Positions 44,055 through 53,506 of a DNA stretch of 64,000 nt are shown one piece after another. Each line of letters starts with the position of its first letter. Positions within the stretch are counted from its first letter, which is position 1. A program made the translations under genes and the position numbers. This stretch comes from UBA1858 sp965227695 (lineage in GTDB: Bacteria > Pseudomonadota > Gammaproteobacteria > UBA4575): the NCBI GenBank assembly GCA_965227695.1, contig OZ245760.1:1302001-1366000 (forward strand), in the 5' to 3' direction. The notes beneath the pieces were generated by a model. It worked only from the letters and a program-made list of their open reading frames with translations. It was not told the DNA's origin and searched no databases.

Positions 44055-45023
44055 TCAGGTGACCAGTAATCCATCTGGTGTGCCGAACCAGAAGTCTAGA
44101 CTTTTATCCAGAAACTCATCAAAGCGCATATAGTGTGAGCCATCACATGAAAAATTCAGGCCTATCATGCCATTGATGATGTTTAAAGAGCCAGAGCGCA
44201 AATATACATTTTCATCGGCAAAACGTAGTTGGCGAAAAATTTCAAATATTGAAGCAACATCCTTTGCAGGAACTATCGCGCGCGCGTGATAAGGGCGTCT
44301 TGGATAGGCGAGGCAGATTTCCGGATCAATTAATTCGTCAATTTTTAGTATGCGGTAAGTAAATGGATCATCCACCACCCATATAGTAGCCCGACTGCTG
44401 GAAAAATGAAGCTTGCCATGGAAAATGCCATGCTCAGTAATTAGCTCGTTGATGATGTGCAAGACATTATCCAGGTGACTATCCAGCCGACTTTCAACGC
44501 GTTGTTGATTGAACAAGACACTTCGGATCGCCGGGTCACCTTTTATTTGCTGCCAATTCTCTGGCTCCTGGTAGCCTTCTTTAATTCCCGGCAATTCTCT
44601 TAAATCAAAATCTGCTCCGAGAAATCCAACTATTTCACCTTCGATATTTCGGATTACCTGTACTGCCGTAAATGAAGGCCTTTTTCTATTACGACTAATG
44701 TAGGCATCAGATAATTTAAAATCGGTTGTGCCTATTATACCTTGCATATAGGGTCGTCCCATTCGGTCACGACCAAAGTGGCGACTATCTTTACCGTCCT
44801 GAGTGATATTATCGGTAATTTGTTTGCCATCTGCATCAAGAATAAAAAGATGCTTACAATAGGTCAGTTGAGGAAAAGCCTCGGATAACATTTTCTCTAA
44901 TTCACTGCGGTCTTTAATAATATGTATGGACTTTACAGCAAGTCGACGTAGCTCCTTGCTTAACAATGCAATTAATTTTTCGCGTTGTAGACGTATTGCA
45001 TTTTTAAGGTTGTTACTGCTCAT
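44055..45023 (-). CDS. PDC-sensor (Cache-like) domain protein
   Basis: About 322 residues without obvious membrane helices. The first part (about 20-150) reads like a PDC/Cache sensor domain: a long helix, then CKHLFILDADGKQITDN, GRDRMGRPYMQGI, LSDAYISRNRKRPSFTAVQ and IVGFLGADFDLREL, matching a ligand-binding double-PAS pattern. The C-terminal part (about 180-322) is uncharacterised. No kinase, cyclase or chemoreceptor module follows, so the output is unclear. ATG at 45023 is preferred over the TTG at 45050. Confidence 0.75.
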   Translation of the reverse strand: MSSNNLKNAIRLQREKLIALLSKELRRLAVKSIHIIKDRSELEKMLSEAFPQLTYCKHLFILDADGKQITDNITQDGKDSRHFGRDRMGRPYMQGIIGTTDFKLSDAYISRNRKRPSFTAVQVIRNIEGEIVGFLGADFDLRELPGIKEGYQEPENWQQIKGDPAIRSVLFNQQRVESRLDSHLDNVLHIINELITEHGIFHGKLHFSSSRATIWVVDDPFTYRILKIDELIDPEICLAYPRRPYHARAIVPAKDVASIFEIFRQLRFADENVYLRSGSLNIINGMIGLNFSCDGSHYMRFDEFLDKSLDFWFGTPDGLLVT

Positions 45024-45598
45024 GTATTTTAATATGTTTATATTCAACAACGTATTATAGCAAAATTCAACACGGTCGATAATGTTTGCTGAGTACGAAT
45101 GCTGACCTGTTAAAATTAGAATTCTCTGTAGATTGACTGTTTAACTGAAAATATTTCATAGAGTAAAAATTTCTCGCATTTCGAACGATAATCTGGTCTT
45201 GTTTGGGTGTCGTAACTCTAAAATTAGTCCTAATAGTGCCTATTTTGTCAAATATCCTGGAGTAATGTTGATGCTCGCGGAAAAATTTTGATTTATACAT
45301 ATTATATAGGTGCAAAATATTCTTCAGACGTGGAAAAATACAGAAAATACGGCACTCTTTAATTATAGTCAGTTGGTTTGCTATCATTAGACGACGAGAA
45401 GAAATATTATTTTACGTAATCGTATTGTTAATTTTAGATATAATACCTGTACCGATCCCAATTACTGCACTGGATCTCTTATATGTTATGCTTCGATGTC
45501 CCAAATGATTCAGCAAGCTGCATGATCAAATATATCGATAATTGTTTGATAATTAGCAGACAAATTATAACAAATTAAACTGACTGCTTTTTATTCAT
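45024..45598. other. Intergenic, nothing convincing
   Basis: About 575 bases between divergent genes. One minus-strand frame (45067-45387) lacks a ribosome site and domain-like composition, so it is not listed as a gene. Confidence 0.4.
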
Positions 45599-46015
45599 AT
45601 GAAAAGAATTTCACTTTTAGTGGTTTTATTTATATGTATTATTTATCCAATAAATGCATTAGAGCGTATTGATCAATTCAAATGGAACGCCCGTATCATC
45701 CTTTTTCGTGCAACGGGTGGAATAGAAGAGGTATTAAACAGGCTCAGAAATGTTGAATATGAAATACAAGACAGAGGTATTTATTGGTTTTTATTTGCAG
45801 GAAGTCATTTAGAAACAAATTATAAGGGCGAGATACAAGAGAATTTTTATAAAGAAACGCTCCAGAATTATTTCAATCACGCTGAGAATAATATGATACT
45901 GATAGGGAAAGACGGTAATATCAAGAAAATATCGAAAAATCTCGACTTGCAGAGTATATTTGATTTGATCGATACAATGCCAATGCGGCAGTTAGAGATG
46001 AGGCAGAAACATTGA
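45599..46015 (+). CDS. DUF4174-family exported protein
   Basis: A 138-residue protein with a signal peptide (MKRISLLVVLFICIIYPINA) followed by FKWNARIILFRA, the typical opening of DUF4174 proteins, and the characteristic ending MILIGKDGNIKKISKNLDLQ then IDTMPMRQLEMR. The fold is thioredoxin-like without the catalytic cysteines. Function unknown. Confidence 0.8.
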   Translation: MKRISLLVVLFICIIYPINALERIDQFKWNARIILFRATGGIEEVLNRLRNVEYEIQDRGIYWFLFAGSHLETNYKGEIQENFYKETLQNYFNHAENNMILIGKDGNIKKISKNLDLQSIFDLIDTMPMRQLEMRQKH

Positions 46016-46782
46016 TAATGTCCGCATTGCCTTGAACTCAAAACCAGGTGTTTAATCTCTATAGATAAACATATTAACAATGCATATGGCGAATATAATA
46101 AAGACCAGAAAATGCACAGGGAAATAGTTGGGATCTTAACAGTGAATCATGTCTTTTGGCACATAATTTTAAACTTTTTAATATTGAAGCAAATAAGTCC
46201 GGTGAACCGAAATCTAAAACTCATTTAGATGGTTAAATTCAACTGGAGAAAAAATATAAACGAGCTATGGATTTAATACTATATCTGCAGCTTTATGATT
46301 TAAAAGAATTTTATTTTCTTATTATGGTCATTTATATGGGTTTGAATTATCTGGACATAAACGTTTATAGGGGACTGCGGTGGAATGCCTGCACACAATG
46401 GTAGGGATTAGTAATATTGATGAGTCATTCGGGAGTAATTGATTGATATGCTGTTTCATGGATACACGTACCTGTGGCTACATTGAAAAAAAAGCTATGA
46501 TGGATGGTACGGGAAAGGGGAGTGAATCTCATAAAACTTGATTATACGATTAATCTGATAAGTCATTACTGAATTTAAGTAAAATAAATTTTAAAAATAT
46601 TCTATAAGTGAATTTATGAGATATTAAGGTTATTGTTATACGTGTCGTAGAATAGTTTTTTGATGAATTCATTGCTGAAAAAGGCCAATTCTATTCACAG
46701 GACATTATAATGTGGCAAAAATAAAAAATGATGCCTGGTTTTCGCAAATAATATCGCTTGGTGATGAGAAGCGTAGTCGATA
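46016..46782. other. Long intergenic region, no gene recognised
   Basis: About 770 AT-rich bases. TGCATATGGCGAAT near 46081 resembles an IS terminal repeat but is too short to call. Frames are short and look random. Confidence 0.4.
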
Positions 46783-47064
46783 ATGAATATTGAATCAGCT
46801 AAAAAGTATGTTGAAAGCGTCTGTACCATGGTCGCAGATGAACATGATGTTCATCTCGCGATGCGATGGGAAAGCATGATAGATAATCCGGAATCAGGTC
46901 AACCGGAAATTAATTATACACTAATAGTGAAGGCAACTAATCATAAGTCACAAACAAAAAAAATTCATTTTCATGAAAAGCAACTTCTACATTGCCAGTC
47001 TGAACATGAAACACTCAGAGTAAGTCATCATATGTTGAATCTATGTAAACAGTGTTCGCAATAG
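46783..47064 (+). CDS. Small hypothetical protein with a His/Cys-rich C-terminus
   Basis: A 93-residue soluble protein starting MNIESAKKYVESVC. The N-terminal part is helical and acidic; the C-terminal part carries HFHEKQLLHCQSEHE and ends HHMLNLCKQCSQ, with several His and paired Cys that could bind a metal. Family not recognised. It faces the minus-strand gene at 47244. Confidence 0.5.
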   Translation: MNIESAKKYVESVCTMVADEHDVHLAMRWESMIDNPESGQPEINYTLIVKATNHKSQTKKIHFHEKQLLHCQSEHETLRVSHHMLNLCKQCSQ

Positions 47065-47243
47065 AGGATTATATGGTTAAACAAATTAAACTGGTATCAA
47101 TTAATTTTATATCTTATGAATGAGCAGTGTAAGATGTAACAAACAAATCAGAAGCCACGCGATTTGTCTGGTGTCCTTCCTCTATTATTTTGGTTATTGC
47201 TAACGGGCAGGACTTTTTTGTTCGCTAATCAGCTTCTGTCTCA

Positions 47244-47561
47244 TCAATGACTCGGTTTCTTTTTTTCAAGGTCAATTTCTTTTATATTCGTGAATTCAAA
47301 GTCGCAATGTCCCTTATGAGTAATCGGATTCACTTTGCACAATAATTCTATTAGTCCATCTTCAATCAGATATTCCTCTGACTGAAAATACCATCGACAT
47401 GCGCCAAGTGTATGCGCAGTTAAACCACGATGTCTCGCGTACCATTCTACAAACTTGTTGGCGTCAGTTTCAATGTTCTCAACATTACGGTCGAGAAAAT
47501 GACTGTTTTTAGCTTTGGACTGCAACTCAGAACAAATTTCTTTTATAGAGAGTGTTTGCAT
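47244..47561 (-). CDS. Uncharacterised protein, paralogue of the protein at 63640
   Basis: A 105-residue soluble protein with an excellent ribosome site (GGAGGT, five bases from ATG 47561). It shares with the protein at 63640-63978 an N-terminal helix pair (I-x-x-x-A-x-x-F-V), then L-x-A-H-T-x-x-x-x-R-W-x-F-x-S-x-E-x-x-x-E-D-G-x-I-E-L. No known domain is recognised. Conservation of H, R-W, F and E-D-G suggests a real folded domain. Confidence 0.7.
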   Translation of the reverse strand: MQTLSIKEICSELQSKAKNSHFLDRNVENIETDANKFVEWYARHRGLTAHTLGACRWYFQSEEYLIEDGLIELLCKVNPITHKGHCDFEFTNIKEIDLEKKKPSH

Positions 47562-48169
47562 GATCACCTCCAATTTATAAATGAAGATTTATAGCGCCAA
47601 AATTAACCTGCCACACGATAAGTAAATACCTTTTTATGGTATTATGCAAATTAAGTAAACTGTTACTAATGATACAATCAGTTTATCGGTTTGAACTAAT
47701 AATGAAATATATGTTTTTGATTGGGCTTTTGCTCGGATAGAACGAGTTAACAAGTGATACGATACGCAATTCGAAGTCGTACGATGAAATAATTTAATAC
47801 TTATTCATGCACGAATAGATTGTTGTTATCATAATTAATACAGACAATATATATTAAGTGGTTACTATGGATTTATTTCATTTTGAAAATTTATTACCCA
47901 TATATTAATTTTTGCTCGTTTGAAAACTTATCATTCAAATCATGTCGTGATAATTATCTGGAGATCAATTATATAAAAAATTACGTATTACACTTACACT
48001 GCGTTTAATTTTTTGTCTCTTGTTTGAATGAATGTGCGATCGTTGTTACCGTTTGTCTGAGAATTTACACCGTTTAACATAGCAATATTAAATACTGCTA
48101 CGTGATCACATTATTGGTTGAATCACATGTTTTAATTGTCGCTAATCAATACTCAACGGAATCAATCGC
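47562..48169. other. Intergenic, nothing recognised
   Basis: About 600 very AT-rich bases between divergent genes; contains their promoters, but no site could be assigned with confidence. Confidence 0.4.
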
Positions 48170-48478
48170 ATGCAAGTAAATCCAAAAATTGAATATAATC
48201 AGGAAGATGCCGGACTAACACTGGATATTCCGGAAGACAAATCAATTCTCCACGCTGAAACATCTGATATTGAAGATGAAGCCGACCTTGTCGCAGTAGA
48301 AAAAGAGCAACAGCAGCTCGAAAAGCCTCAGGGAGTGACTGTTAGTGGATCACAAGTCATTTCTTCACCTGGCATGCTCCGACATCTTCGAAAAAATGAC
48401 AGGCTCATTGCTGTTGGTTGTATGGCTGCGGGTGTATTATCTGTTGTTATTACTTACTTTGCGATTATTTTTATGTAG
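48170..48478 (+). CDS. Small protein with C-terminal membrane anchor
   Basis: A 102-residue protein: an acidic, soluble N-terminal region (about 1-75, rich in Glu, Asp and Gln), then a basic patch (RHLRKNDR) and one C-terminal membrane segment (LIAVGCMAAGVLSVVITYFAIIFM) reaching the last residue. The basic patch before the helix predicts a cytoplasmic N-terminus. Family not recognised. Confidence 0.55.
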   Translation: MQVNPKIEYNQEDAGLTLDIPEDKSILHAETSDIEDEADLVAVEKEQQQLEKPQGVTVSGSQVISSPGMLRHLRKNDRLIAVGCMAAGVLSVVITYFAIIFM

Positions 48479-49159
48479 TTAAAATGAAGCCAATATATTT
48501 GGGCCTGGCTACCATGCGAAAACAGGTCATTATTCACAGGCATTATAGTTGTCCGGGTTCATCAAAAATATCTCTTTGAATCCTTGATCGAACTGGCAAG
48601 AATTAGTTTTTGGTATACTTACAGGTTTTATCGTATGTTTGCCAAACATATGTTGTATAGGCAAGCGACACTTATTCAGGAATAAGTCTTTTCTTATTGA
48701 CAAAGTTATTCTAATCGATGTCTTTGTCGCCAGTGCTGTCACTAGCTAAAAATCGACAAATTTGATGAAAATAGTCTAATCGAGCATCGCCAGAAGGGCT
48801 ATATCGAGTTGAATCGTCAACTTACATATTAAAATGCTCAAGCTGCTTTCTTTGGGTGATTTCAGTCCGGCCAGGATTGTCTATGTAATCAATGAGATGC
48901 ATCAGGCCATGTGCTAATGATCGATATTTATGCCTGATTTCTGAGTAAAGTAGGTCATTTATCACAAATATCTGAGATTTGATTCAGTGTGCTAAAAATT
49001 CTCTGGCTATATTGGCGATATTTCTGTAAGCTCACTTCAGCTACAGATTTTGATACTCGATATTAGCAGTTGTTTCCCCCTGAGGTACCTCTTTTAGTTT
49101 CTTTTCTCACTTCCTGTACGCAAACATTATTTTTTAAATTTTATAAGGTAAATATTACT
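48479..49159. other. Intergenic; includes the leader of the cold shock gene
   Basis: About 680 bases without a convincing gene. The part next to the cold-shock gene may be a long structured 5' leader, as is common for cspA-type genes, but no cold-box element was assigned. Confidence 0.4.
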
Positions 49160-49363
49160 ATGGCTACAGGTTCCATAAAATGGTTTAACGAGTCAAAAGG
49201 CTTTGGGTTTATTTCTCAAGAGGGTAACGGTGAGGATGTATTTGTTCACTATAGCGCAATCCAGGGTACTGGTTTTAAAACATTGTCTGAAGGTCAGCAA
49301 GTTGTTTTTGAGTCAGAACAAGGACAAAAAGGGTTACAAGCAAAAACAGTGACTGCAGTCTAG
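49160..49363 (+). CDS. Cold shock protein (CspA family)
   Basis: A 67-residue OB-fold protein. RNA-binding motifs are present: RNP1 KGFGFI and RNP2 DVFVHY, in SIKWFNESKGFGFISQEG and GEDVFVHYSAIQ. It binds single-stranded nucleic acid and melts RNA structure. ATG at 49160, eleven bases after TAAGG, is chosen because the family starts exactly there (M-x-x-G-x-x-K-W-F-N); an upstream in-frame start would add 30 unrelated residues. A strong terminator follows. Confidence 0.93.
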   Translation: MATGSIKWFNESKGFGFISQEGNGEDVFVHYSAIQGTGFKTLSEGQQVVFESEQGQKGLQAKTVTAV

Positions 49364-49387
49364 TCTAACCATATAATTGTGTTACTG

Positions 49388-49415
49388 AAAAAGCCCCGCC
49401 TAGGCGGGGCTTTTT
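49388..49415 (+). terminator. Rho-independent terminator after the cold shock gene
   Basis: AAAAA-GCCCCGCC, 2-base loop, GGCGGGGC-TTTTT. Strong GC stem flanked by A and T runs, so it may also serve the convergent gene at 49470. Confidence 0.92.
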
Positions 49416-49469
49416 GTGTGGATATGATAAAAATTAACGCCAGCGATCGGAAAGAAAGCAGCGATTGAG

Positions 49470-50042
49470 CTAATATAAACTGTACCACACCTCATTTTTA
49501 TCACGACAGGCGTCATTCCGCTTTTTCCTTGTTACACCATCGATGGATGTTGTTTCAACGAAGAACTGTCGACAAAAATAATCACCTTGATAATAGCTGT
49601 TTATTGGAGTGACAACATAAGCAAGGTTGCTTTTTGGGTTTTTCCAGGCAACAGCTTGACCATTACTTGCATGTTCGAGCGCTTGTCCGGCGCAAAATCT
49701 ATCCTTTTCATCTAAGCGCGCGCCGACTTTTTTGCCAATAATTCCGCCAATTATCGTTCCCGCAAGGATGGCGATGTTCCTATCATCGCCATCACCGACA
49801 TTTGCACCAACAACGCCGCCAGCAATACTGCCAATAATGGTTCCTGCCTTTTCGTATATACAGCGGCCATTAAATATCTCCAATTCTCGTGCGTATCCAT
49901 CTTGGTAATTATAGTTCTTTTGCTTGTCTCGGTATCCATGTGCCGGTGCCCATGGGGGTGGTTTACTCCAAACAGTCGAAGCGAAAAGGAGTGTAAGCAT
50001 AGTAATCGACAAATAATGAAAAGCTATCTTCATGGTAGGCAT
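49470..50042 (-). CDS. Exported glycine-zipper (2TM) protein
   Basis: A 190-residue protein with a signal peptide (cleavage near VWS-KPPP) and a glycine-zipper hairpin at about residues 67-105: AGTIIGSIAGGVVGANVG and AGTIIGGIIGKKVGARLD, the pattern of the 2TM/surface-antigen family. The C-terminal part has cysteines (RFCAGQ, YFCRQF, NDACRD) and GQAVAWKNP, typical of the domain following the zipper in rickettsial 17-kDa-like proteins. Location is probably outer membrane or periplasm. Confidence 0.8.
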   Translation of the reverse strand: MPTMKIAFHYLSITMLTLLFASTVWSKPPPWAPAHGYRDKQKNYNYQDGYARELEIFNGRCIYEKAGTIIGSIAGGVVGANVGDGDDRNIAILAGTIIGGIIGKKVGARLDEKDRFCAGQALEHASNGQAVAWKNPKSNLAYVVTPINSYYQGDYFCRQFFVETTSIDGVTRKKRNDACRDKNEVWYSLY

Positions 50043-50390
50043 GATATTGTTTCCTTGATGCTGACTTTGACTGATTTTAATAAAAATAATTCATTAAAAA
50101 TCGTAAATGCCTGTAATCAAGACAATGAGTAGTCAAATCCGGATAAACAATACTTATATAAACAGGTTGTATTGATTGAACGATGACTAAAATCAAGGAA
50201 GGCAAATGATCGTGTTTTTTATCTAACGCGATGCAGTCGCCATTCAAGAATTGGAGTAGAGTGAATGAATAGGATTAATCGTTGGCGGGTAGAAGATAAA
50301 TTATATTGTTTTATTGATCAATCATCAATTTAATGTAATTGTATTTTATAAAATCCGGTAATCAGACTATGTCTGATAAGATAGGAAATG
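50043..50390. other. Intergenic, nothing recognised
   Basis: About 350 bases; no open frame with a ribosome site and no strong repeat. Confidence 0.4.
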
Positions 50391-50612
50391 CTATTGGTTG
50401 TTTATGGGTAATTTATATTTTAATGCCAGTTGGGCTTTACAATCTATATAGGCTTTTGATAAAGAATCTTCAATTTTAGTGCCCTGAGCATCATAAAGTC
50501 TTACCTCATTTTTCAAATAAGTCTTTTTTGCCTGATGACCCTCAATGTAGTCAGGGTGCATTTGCATACATTTGTTTAGTGCTTCGATATATTCGTCTAT
50601 TGTGATGTCCAT
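50391..50612 (-). CDS. Small hypothetical protein
   Basis: A 73-residue protein if started at ATG 50612 (MDITIDEYIEALNKCMQMHP). It appears helical and soluble with two cysteines (NKCMQM, YIDCKA). An upstream ATG at 50645 would add eleven residues. No family recognised; accepted because its composition is protein-like, but with limited confidence. Confidence 0.4.
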   Translation of the reverse strand: MDITIDEYIEALNKCMQMHPDYIEGHQAKKTYLKNEVRLYDAQGTKIEDSLSKAYIDCKAQLALKYKLPINNQ

Positions 50613-50828
50613 GCTGTCGGTATTTATATATTTTCTGATAATCAATGAATAGATCGTCGGGAATTTATTAATAAATCTTAGTATACATTAGCAAAATAAT
50701 TTATAGAATCACACTGTTAATAGATAGTTGCGTGCAATAAGCCTTGTTTTTTATGTAAGTCAATAGCCCCGACGAAGTGTGGTTAAAAGAATGTGCAGAC
50801 TTGTTGCTGCGAATAGATGCCATGATCA

Positions 50829-51425
50829 TCATAAAATATCATTTTGTAATAATAACCATCCTGAAATTGCATATACAATAATGAGGGCTGCCGGGATTAC
50901 ACTCAAAAAACACTTAATGACATTGTTATGTTTTATTTGCAGTATAACACCTAAAGTATAAATTGCCGTTGCAACTGGTGTGACACCGATCATGCGATAA
51001 CCAGTCCAGTGATTATCAAATATATCCATTGCCAATGGATAAATGATTGCGGCGATAATTATTAATAACATCCCGCTATATCCATGAATATTAGTTTCGA
51101 AATAGATGTTCTTGCTGAATGGCATGATAAAATACCACACAAAAAATCCGGACTGTATTATCCAGAAGACACCATAAATTGGTGCCGTAAAACTAAGCGA
51201 TGAAAGTTTCTGTATATAATATACAATACCAATCCAAAGCCAGAAAATTACTAGCGTAATAATAACTAATCGACTGGATTGTGCATTCGGCTTTATGAGA
51301 AAGTAGATTGTAACTGCTGTTAATATTGTTGCAATGATCTGAATCGGCCAGATACTTAGATGATATTCGCTAATAAAAAAAGAAAGAACTTCATGAGTAT
51401 AAGGAAGTCGTGCCGGTATTTGCAT
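50829..51425 (-). CDS. DUF6064-like integral membrane protein
   Basis: A 198-residue protein with about six hydrophobic helices and short loops. The opening LPYTHEVLSFFISEYHLSIW is characteristic of DUF6064-type proteins, as recalled rather than searched. Function unknown. Its ATG abuts the stop codon of the aldo/keto reductase gene without a gap, implying co-expression. Confidence 0.7.
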   Translation of the reverse strand: MQIPARLPYTHEVLSFFISEYHLSIWPIQIIATILTAVTIYFLIKPNAQSSRLVIITLVIFWLWIGIVYYIQKLSSLSFTAPIYGVFWIIQSGFFVWYFIMPFSKNIYFETNIHGYSGMLLIIIAAIIYPLAMDIFDNHWTGYRMIGVTPVATAIYTLGVILQIKHNNVIKCFLSVIPAALIIVYAISGWLLLQNDIL

Positions 51426-52409
51426 CTATAAACTTTTTATGTAATCAAGCATGCGTACCCGAACATTTTGATCCGGAAGAATACCAAAAGCAGCGTTCAT
51501 GTTTTCAATCATGTGCGAGATCTGCGATGTCGCGGGGATGGCACACGTGACGCCAGGATGTGAAATAATAAATTTCAGGAAAAACTCTGCCCAGTTATTC
51601 GCACCCGCTTCAGTTTTGGCCCAGGTCGGAAGCTGTTTATCTGCAAACATTCTAAAAAGCTGCTTTTGTCGGTAAGGCCGATTGGCAATCACTGCAATAC
51701 CACGTTCATAGGCAATTGGCAGCAGCCTTTGTTCAACCTCTCTGTCAATAATATTATATGTAAACTGAACAAAATCGATCTCTTCGTTCAGTAATACCTG
51801 CTCAAGCTCACTGTGACGACGGCCATGGGACGTTGTCACGCCAATATAACGGACGTTTTTATCTGCCTTGTATTGCTGAAGTGTTTCGAGGTGGGCTTTC
51901 CAGTTCCTGAGATTATGGATCTGCAGTAGATCAAAAGTATTAACACGCCAACGTGTTTTTTGTTTATATATCTGATCTATCCCGTCATCCGGGCTGGATG
52001 TCCAGACTTTTTCAGCACTAAATAAGTTGTGTTTCATATTAAGCCGGTTAAGTCCATAGCCGAGCACGTCCGCGGCTGTGCCATACATCGGAGAACAGTC
52101 AATTAACCCGCCTCCATGATTGAAGAACTCGGACAGAATTTGAGTGCGATGGTTTCTTAATTTTTTATTTTTGCCTACGTTAAAAGTGATCCATGTACCC
52201 ATTCCTATGACAGGTAACATCTCGCTGGTAGACGGAATTGGTTTGGTAATAGCCGCAGCATTTGGGTTTGCACGGGCATTTGTCAACAGAGTGGAGATGC
52301 CACCAGACAGCGCCAGTGTTGAAGCAGCTGCCAGGCTGTTTAAAAAACGACGGCGGCTAGAGCGATGTCTGGTATTTCTCATGCGGATGATTAAGGCATC
52401 TAAGTGCAT
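51426..52409 (-). CDS. Aldo/keto reductase with Tat signal
   Basis: About 327 residues. The N-terminus carries a twin-arginine signal (SSRRRFLNSLAAAS, then a hydrophobic stretch to ANP), so the folded enzyme, with cofactor, should be exported to the periplasm. The mature part is an AKR barrel: GMGTWITFNVG, the catalytic-region D-C-S-P-M-Y-G (Asp and Tyr), a Lys in FSAEKVW, and FDLLQIHN with the His. Starts possible at 52409 and 52382. Translation is probably coupled to the DUF6064-like gene. Confidence 0.85.
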   Translation of the reverse strand: MHLDALIIRMRNTRHRSSRRRFLNSLAAASTLALSGGISTLLTNARANPNAAAITKPIPSTSEMLPVIGMGTWITFNVGKNKKLRNHRTQILSEFFNHGGGLIDCSPMYGTAADVLGYGLNRLNMKHNLFSAEKVWTSSPDDGIDQIYKQKTRWRVNTFDLLQIHNLRNWKAHLETLQQYKADKNVRYIGVTTSHGRRHSELEQVLLNEEIDFVQFTYNIIDREVEQRLLPIAYERGIAVIANRPYRQKQLFRMFADKQLPTWAKTEAGANNWAEFFLKFIISHPGVTCAIPATSQISHMIENMNAAFGILPDQNVRVRMLDYIKSL

Positions 52410-52540
52410 CAAATTTTAATGAATTTGTTGAATTTGTAAACATATGCATTTTTAAGCTTTATATTGACGCATATCAATTCTGATATTTATTGTTATTTCA
52501 TCATTGGGTTCAATATAACTGGGTGATTAAAGGGTTTTAT

Positions 52541-53110
52541 ATGACTAAAAAGAACAAAGTCCCTGTAAAGAAAAAAAGCGCAGCAAAGCGCCAAGCCGGT
52601 GTCAGAAAGTCTGTGCCTGATGCTTCAAGTACGGTTACCCCATTAGCAACTTTGCGCGAAGAAATTGATAATTTATTTGACCGCTTTTCTGAACAATGGC
52701 CGAACCTGCCCAATATTTTCGGCAAAGGGTGGTCTTATCCCATGGCAGAATTTGAACGTAGATTTGGTGATGCAAAGTTACAGCTCACACCCCGTGTAGA
52801 TGTGACTGAAAATGAAAGTCAGTATGACATAGTTGTTGAGCTTCCGGGAATGAATAACGATGATATTGAAGTCGCTATTAATGATGACTCATTGACTGTA
52901 AAGGGAGAAAAACGCGATGAGGCTGAGAAAAAAGATAAAAATTATCATATTAGAGAATGCAGTTACGGCGCTTTCCAGCGAACTTTCAGAATTCCAGGAG
53001 GCGTGGAAAACGATAATATAGAAGCATCATTTTCCAATGGTATTTTAAATATTAAAATGCCTAAATCGGAAAAAGCAAAAGAGAATACTCGTACAATCCC
53101 TGTGAAATAG
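52541..53110 (+). CDS. Hsp20-family small heat shock protein
   Basis: About 189 residues. A very basic N-terminal tail (KKNKVPVKKKSAAKRQ) and a linker (about 30-85) precede the alpha-crystallin domain: PRVDVTENESQYDIVVELPG, IEVAINDDSLTVKGEKRDE and the closing FSNGILNIKMPKSE with the G-I-L motif. It is an ATP-independent chaperone that holds unfolding proteins. ATG at 52541 is preferred over the upstream start at 52490. Confidence 0.92.
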   Translation: MTKKNKVPVKKKSAAKRQAGVRKSVPDASSTVTPLATLREEIDNLFDRFSEQWPNLPNIFGKGWSYPMAEFERRFGDAKLQLTPRVDVTENESQYDIVVELPGMNNDDIEVAINDDSLTVKGEKRDEAEKKDKNYHIRECSYGAFQRTFRIPGGVENDNIEASFSNGILNIKMPKSEKAKENTRTIPVK

Positions 53111-53506
53111 TCAGCTCCATCTCTGATGATAAAATTACATGGCAATTGAATAATTATGGTCACTTGAATATGTCTCTGGGTTGGCTGGGAAGGGGGAGCC
53201 GTCATCGTTTTAGAGAATGGCAGATTATCGGTGGAGATAATAATTATTTTTACATTGGTAGTTAGAACCTCAAAAACAGCCAATTCAGTGCTACGATTGA
53301 CATAAAGCATTACTCCAAACTCGAAGAATAATACGACAAGATGAAATGCTTCTCACAGGTCATGTTCTTGAAAAACCTTCACTGGAAGTACATATCATAT
53401 TAAGGTATCACATATAATCTGCAAAAACGCATTAAGTTACAAATAATGCTGTCTAAATACCTTAAATCAGATTTATATTTCGCTGTTCACCTTCTAAAAA
53501 TTATGA
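53111..53506. other. Intergenic between convergent genes, nothing recognised
   Basis: About 400 bases between hsp20 and mltF stops; no gene-like frame, no strong terminator hairpin seen. Confidence 0.4.

Noticed and set aside
28932..45150. Weak similarity between 28932-28972 and 45112-45150 (both with CTGTTTAAC)
   Set aside because: Identity is low and length short; could be chance in AT-rich DNA, though a genome-wide search might revive it.
45067..45387. 106-residue minus-strand gene
   Set aside because: No ribosome site or recognisable pattern; composition rich in Asn, Lys, Ile and Arg as expected for AT-rich non-coding DNA.
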